This document shows, piece after piece, positions 59,301 through 64,000 of a stretch of DNA of 64,000 nt. The notes beneath the pieces are model-generated. The model saw only the letters and a program-made list of their open reading frames with translations, made no database searches and was not told the DNA's origin. Numbering within the stretch: the stretch's first letter is position 1; the number at the start of each line of letters is the position of its first letter. Where the stretch lies: NCBI GenBank assembly GCA_014526335.1, contig JACTAT010000182.1, forward strand, positions 186,001 through 250,000. The letters run 5' to 3'. The stretch comes from Chrysaora quinquecirrha. Lineage: Eukaryota; Cnidaria; Scyphozoa; Semaeostomeae; Pelagiidae. A program made the translations under genes and the position numbers.

Positions 59301-62300
59301 TTCTCAATCTTTTTCAGTACACTGCAACCTTAAATGAAGCGAGACCCTTGGTGGAGGGAGTGGAAGCATTCCTAACCACGGAGTTGGAGGAGGGTGACAT
59401 TGGAGTGATCCAACGGGTAGAGAAATTTGTAATAAACAAGATAAAGGAGAATGGTCCTCATGTAAGTTTCCAATACATTAGTTTCAATCACCATTAATCC
59501 TGGATAATCAAATAATATTTAGAAATAATCATCTATTTGTTATAGATCTCGACATGGGCAAATTGGCATTTCAAAGTGACTCGAAAAGGCGGCAATAGCC
59601 CTGTCCCAGCTCTGGCGATTAAGAGTCAAGAGCTGAAAACGGCCATCAGAGAGAAGGTGAATGAAACGTAAAATTTTACGTTATTGTAGTACGATAACTT
59701 GTTAGTTGTTCATTTTTATTAAATTGATTTACTGCAATCATCAACATGAAAAATAATGTCTTGATAACAGTATTGTACCAGAATACTACTGACAAAACAT
59801 AGAATGGGGCGTGCCCCATGGGCAAACACTAAAACTGGACGTCCTCCATCGGTGATTAACACTCCTTTTTAATATTCGCTTAATATGAAGACTCACCTAA
59901 AACATCAACAAAATACTTTGAAATATGACACACAGAAAGAATGAAAATCCAACCACTGAATAAAATCGCTCTACCTCTCCTCAGAAACAGCTGGATATTC
60001 ATAAAACATGAGATAATAGCAGATTTTGACAATTAGACGAGTCGAAATATTTGTCAATAAAAATCAACAACAATAATAACAACTACATCAAAGTATAAGG
60101 TCTATTATGAACCGTCAGGTACACCTAACAGGGCAAAACTAATGCTAATTAATCCGTTGCAGTAGAGCTAACCAGACTATAATAATCTATTCCAGTACAT
60201 CAAGAGCGCACTTGGAAAGATCACTGAAAGCGATACCACAATCTCAATTTACTTCAGTAGAAGCGATGCAGGATGTAGCTTGCAAGAATTAAAAAAGAGA
60301 GATAAGAAAACAACTGTTAATTATCGAGGTAAATCAATATCAAGCATGTGCTTTCCACTACACGTACACTTTTTTTTTAATAAGCAACTGGACTTTAATC
60401 CAGCCCTCAAAGTTGCTTAAAATTTTGGACATTTCAGCCCTCAAAATTGCTTAAAAGTTGCTTAACATTTTTTGTACCTAACAAGCAACCCTGACTTGGT
60501 GGGTCAAAATCATCAACTGTTAGGCCTACAATACGACTTTTGGGAGACAGTAAGTGGAAGCACGTTAGCTTAAGAACTTCAACATGTAAAACATAAGAAC
60601 AAACAATTTCCTAACAAAAAGAGAGCGTAAAAGCTTGGTTGTTTGACTTCTTTGTTGCTTACAGTGATTCAATTGAGCCCTCAAGTTGCTTAATGTTAAG
60701 GCCAGTTCAGCCCTGGTTGCTTATTGAACGGTTGCTTATTTAAAAAAAAAGTGTATTCAGTAAACACCTTAGCTCTTCTCATCTATATTTTTTCTAATCA
60801 TTGCAGCGTACAAATTTCCAATGCGTGAATTTTCAGCGAATTTAAATGTCTGGCTTGATTATGGTGAGTTCTGCCGAGGTAGGCTAGTTTTTTAAACAGT
60901 TTTAATCGTCAACCGGTGTCATAAATCGACATCACAAACACTGAAACATATGCATTTGCGTCTCTACGATGGCATAGGTTCAAATGTGTATTCTGTGCAG
61001 TTGCAGTTAGGTGCGTTTGCTTCAAGTTTACTTGAAGCAAACGTAATAACACAATAATCTGTTATTTTGCATAAATTAATAAAAAATAATTGTCATTTTC
61101 AGCCATAAATGGTGGTGATCCACCACAAGAAGAGGAAACTATTCCGCTGACCACAGAAGAAGAAAGAGAGACCCTGAATTCGATCGACCGTGAAATTAGA
61201 AATGACATAGAAGGTATTTCCCCAGCTATATTCTTAGAATTTCTCCTATTACCATTTCTCCGAGATGCATTTTTAATGGCCATGTCCTTCATTTAAAAAT
61301 GAAAGAATTCACTTTACTAAGGAGACTGATGACAATTTCCCTGCAGTTAGACATTTAAGCAAATGGAATAGATTTATTTGGTTGATGAGTCTGTAGAAAC
61401 AAATTGTCTCCACCTTTTATCTTCTTTCGTTACGAAATGTTTCAAAATGAAATCAGATTTTCATACCTAAGACGAGAAGTAAAATATGTAGCTGTGTCGA
61501 TAAACTTCTTTTCTTTCTTTTAAAGTCTTATTTTTTCTGTATCTACAAGTTTGTTAACAGTAATTAAAGTATTCTTACAGTATTACTATTTCTTCTTCTG
61601 TGTTAAGGACAATCTTTAATATAAAGCTCTTCTTCTTGTATACTGTTCATGTTATATTTGCTGTTTTGTATGTTTTTCTTTAAGTAAGGTTAAAGGCCAT
61701 CTTGGCCAAGGTACCTTGCTATAAATAAAAAGATAAATAATTCTTATTCTTACAACAAATACACCTTTTTTCAACAAGCAACTGGACTTTAATACAGCCC
61801 TCAAGAGTTGCTTAACATATCTAGTATTTCAGCCCTCACACAATGACTGGTACCCCGCCAATACCTCTTATTTTGGCTCTTTTTTGGCTTTTCGATGTAA
61901 TTGACAAGTTTGCAAGGATGTTCTATATGAAGAAAGCTATTTCACCAAAAAATTTAACAAAATCTCAGCCCTAGTTGCTTATTGACCAGTTGCTTATTAA
62001 AAAAAGTGTACTCATAGAAAATTCCTCATTTACTTTTATGCAACTTCCCACTTTTGTAGAGAACAATGCGTTCACGTACCAAGCAAATCAAGTAGACCCT
62101 GCATTGGAGGTAAGGGTACTAATTTTTGGCATGCTTTTTGTAATTTCAGATTCGGATGAGATGTTACCATTGGTCATCCTCTCGATCTCTTTCTTTTCAT
62201 TTCATATTGGGTCTTCTTATCTCCTCTCGTCAGCACGTGCCCGTTCCAACTCATCCTGATCTCAAAAGTAGCTGCTATATCATTACATATCAGCTAATAC

Positions 62301-64000
62301 TTGCAAACTGATTGAGACTTTTATTTCATGTTAAAGCCGTTCATGAGCCCAAGTACCAAACAAGAGGTTGCGTCATTCACGCCAAGAAGGCAAAAGGCAT
62401 TTGAAATTGTAAGTATTTAGAGAAGTAACCTAATTGTCATATTTAGACAATATAAAGAATACTTCCTATTTCATGAAATTTCTAATTCTTTATTTACAAA
62501 AACCCTGTTCCAGCATCAATTTCGATCGCATTTATCGAAAAAAAGTTTCAGTCAAATAAACGCCTCACCCAACATGTCAACACTAAACGCCTTCATCGCA
62601 TCCACACATTTTCTCTTAATTTCTAATTGATTTAGGGATTGAGGATTGGAAGTAAACGCCAGTTGCGGCTAGAAAGTGATGAGGAGGATGATGAAATAGC
62701 TCTACTTATGGTATAATTAACCCAATTAATTTGTATTGATTTGAAAAATGCATTTCAATGTGCAAATTAACGTAGCTCTCACTCATTCCATCTTTATTCA
62801 TAATTGATTTTCATCAGGACCGAGAAAAAACAGTAGAAGAAGAAAGCTTTTTCGTCCCCGGCACAATTGGTGTCTTCCCTAATAAAGGTATGAATTCTAT
62901 TGTAAACTGTAACTCAACGTTTGTATCCATGTAGCTAAAAACTTAATTGCTATTTAATCTTCATTAATCGCAAAATACAACGTTACAGAATGCAAGAGAA
63001 CAGAGAGCAGTGCAGAGTGCAGTGGCATAAGCGAATCTCCACACAAAGGTTTGGTGTCATGTTTTTCTGATTTATGTTTCTGTGACATGATGAAGTGAAG
63101 TGCTATTGTAAATACATGGAGGTCGAAATTCCTTTAGAATCCATCAAATAACCTTTGCAAATCGCGAAACAGCCGACTATCATCAAGATGTTTCGCAGTA
63201 TTATCAAATCAAATCATTATGACATTATCTCTTATAGAGCAAGGCGGCACTGAAAAATCGGAAAAAAGTTGCGAAATGCTGGCCAGTGACGGCATTGAAG
63301 ATGAAATGGAAGAGCCAAGTTGTACACTTAAACCAGGTAGGGCCGAAACTCACATTGACCAACAAGTAACTCGGCAAATATTGTCCAAACTTGGTTTTTC
63401 TTAACGCCTTTTGCTATTCTTGACTTGTTATATTTTGGCTATAAAATTCTTAATGTTTCGATCAAGTAGCTACTGTCGATTGCTATCCATCAATTCTCTT
63501 ACAATACAGAATCGACAAGAGATGCTCCAAATGATAAGTCGAAAGGAAAAAGCACACAAGCAGGTGTGAAGAGGCATAAATCAATATACTGCGTGTGCAA
63601 AACTGTAAGTGAAAGAATATACAAAAGTTCTTATGTTAAATGTTTCAGGCTGTTTCTGAAGTTTTAGTATACCATGAAGAGTGTCAGACAAAAAAGCTAT
63701 TGAGTTATGCCCGAAATTATTTCCACCATTTATCACAATTTTAAAACTGAATTTAAAATTTCTCTGTAGAAAAGGTCAAAAAAAGAAGAGGACAAGATGA
63801 TTGTGTGTGAAGCTGACAAGAGAAAGGTACACGTACAGCATATCTGCAGCATCTAACTAGATTTCTCTGAATTTTATTTCGTTATGTAAAATTTTGGAAG
63901 CAGCTTGTATTCCACTAGTCACTATGTGTTAAAATTCGTCTTGCAGTGTATCGGGAGAGGATATTATCATCTCGACTGCATCAACTTATCTTCAGTACCA
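53340..64000 (+). CDS. Putative P-loop ATPase with acidic linker and PHD finger, 3' end beyond window
   Basis: Twenty-one exons with GT-AG borders and matching phases: 53340-53400, 55295-55494, 55796-55935, 56164-56282, 56455-56605, 57121-57312, 57421-57532, 59318-59461, 59546-59656, 60196-60328, 60807-60863, 61103-61213, 62060-62109, 62337-62408, 62636-62710, 62818-62887, 62989-63048, 63238-63336, 63510-63604, 63770-63826, 63947->64000. They give 721 aa without a stop. Residues ~21-87: GPQKFTGYIHRQFRSDVVLN and on. Residues ~180-191 LCANEMNVGKT resemble a Walker A with a non-standard first position (Asn for Gly/Ala). TTLVVMLNDLRF (~234-245) resembles Walker B, AAILISANEVEES (~275) a sensor-1, RLEGRVIRINF an arginine-finger region: the layout of SF3/AAA-type ATPases. 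A Glu/Asp/Lys-rich linker over nine small exons follows, then IYCVCKT ... KMIVCEADKRKCIGRGYYHL DC, the first zinc ligands of a PHD finger. Function unknown. Alternative exon borders at 53423 and 55263 are open but give unmatched phases. Confidence 0.8.
54713..54940. repeat. Imperfect hairpin (gcacacggtgag) with a third copy
   Basis: cgcacacggtgagaattttg at ~54715 is followed by its complement (caaatttctcaccgtgtgcg) at ~54769-54789, and a third direct copy (cgcacacggtgaggaatttt) lies at ~54913. It is in the first intron of the ATPase-PHD gene, probably a MITE remnant. Confidence 0.65.
60365..60755. mobile_element. MITE, 391 bp, TIR tacactttttttt-aataagcaac, copy 1
   Basis: The left end tacacttttttttttaataag(caac) and the reverse complement of the right end (tacacttttttttt-aaataagcaac) match. 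The interior repeats agttgcttaa and cagccctcaa. It is inserted in the intron between 60328 and 60807 of the ATPase-PHD gene. Confidence 0.85.
61760..62010. mobile_element. MITE, 251 bp, same family, copy 2
   Basis: Begins tacaccttttttcaacaagc and ends with gttgcttattaaaaaaagtg(ta); shares caactggactttaat-cagccctcaa with copy 1 but is shorter in the middle. It is located in the intron between 61213 and 62060 of the ATPase-PHD gene. Confidence 0.85.

Overview
The window is AT-rich metazoan nuclear DNA with multi-exon genes (GT-AG introns of about 100 bp to 2 kb) embedded in a dense mixture of DNA transposons, retroelement relics and MITEs. The mix of families (HMGXB3-like KDZ transposase, ISL2EU transposase with a SWIM/YqaJ/PHD partner, DUF6589-type protein, Merlin, BEL/Pao, RecQ-like fragments) suggests an invertebrate, most likely a cnidarian. 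That is an inference, not a species assignment.

Layout. 1-2112 (minus) is the first 704 codons of a large uninterrupted ORF that runs off the left edge; it is a repeat-type protein with Cys/His clusters. 2.9-5.9 kb (plus) is a decayed BEL/Pao retrotransposon with its start of LTR. 6.8-7.6 kb (minus) is an integrase-type transposase N-terminal fragment. 7.87-10.96 kb is a decayed convergent ISL2EU pair: THAP-tail/DDE transposase on plus, SWIM-YqaJ-PHD protein on minus. 13.6-14.5 kb (minus) is a decayed Merlin transposase. 15-29 kb is gene-poor, with a 2.17-kb element bounded by 67-bp terminal inverted repeats (23298-25471) and a 40-bp near-perfect palindrome.

29.7-36.4 kb holds the best candidate for a new system: an intact four-exon gene (1188 aa when spliced) with an N-terminal SINHCAF/FAM60A-like zinc finger, a transposase-like middle, a RING-like finger, a second Cys cluster and a C-terminal papain-like (USP/tegument-type) protease-like segment. 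It is followed by 3.4 tandem copies of a ~408-bp unit, three of which carry an exact E2F consensus, and the whole is bracketed by short inverted repeats.

37.5-41.6 kb is a graveyard: RecQ helicase fragment (minus), DUF6589-like fragment (plus), SAP/SWIM-YqaJ fragment (plus) and a small minisatellite. 44.47-50.13 kb (plus) is an apparently intact ten-exon HMGXB3-like gene ending in a KDZ transposase core. 53.34 kb to the right edge (plus) is a second many-exon gene whose 21 visible exons splice in one frame to 721 aa: a putative P-loop ATPase with an acidic linker and the start of a PHD finger. These two neighbours on one strand could be independent host genes or two parts of one system. MITEs occupy the introns of the second gene and the region between the two genes.
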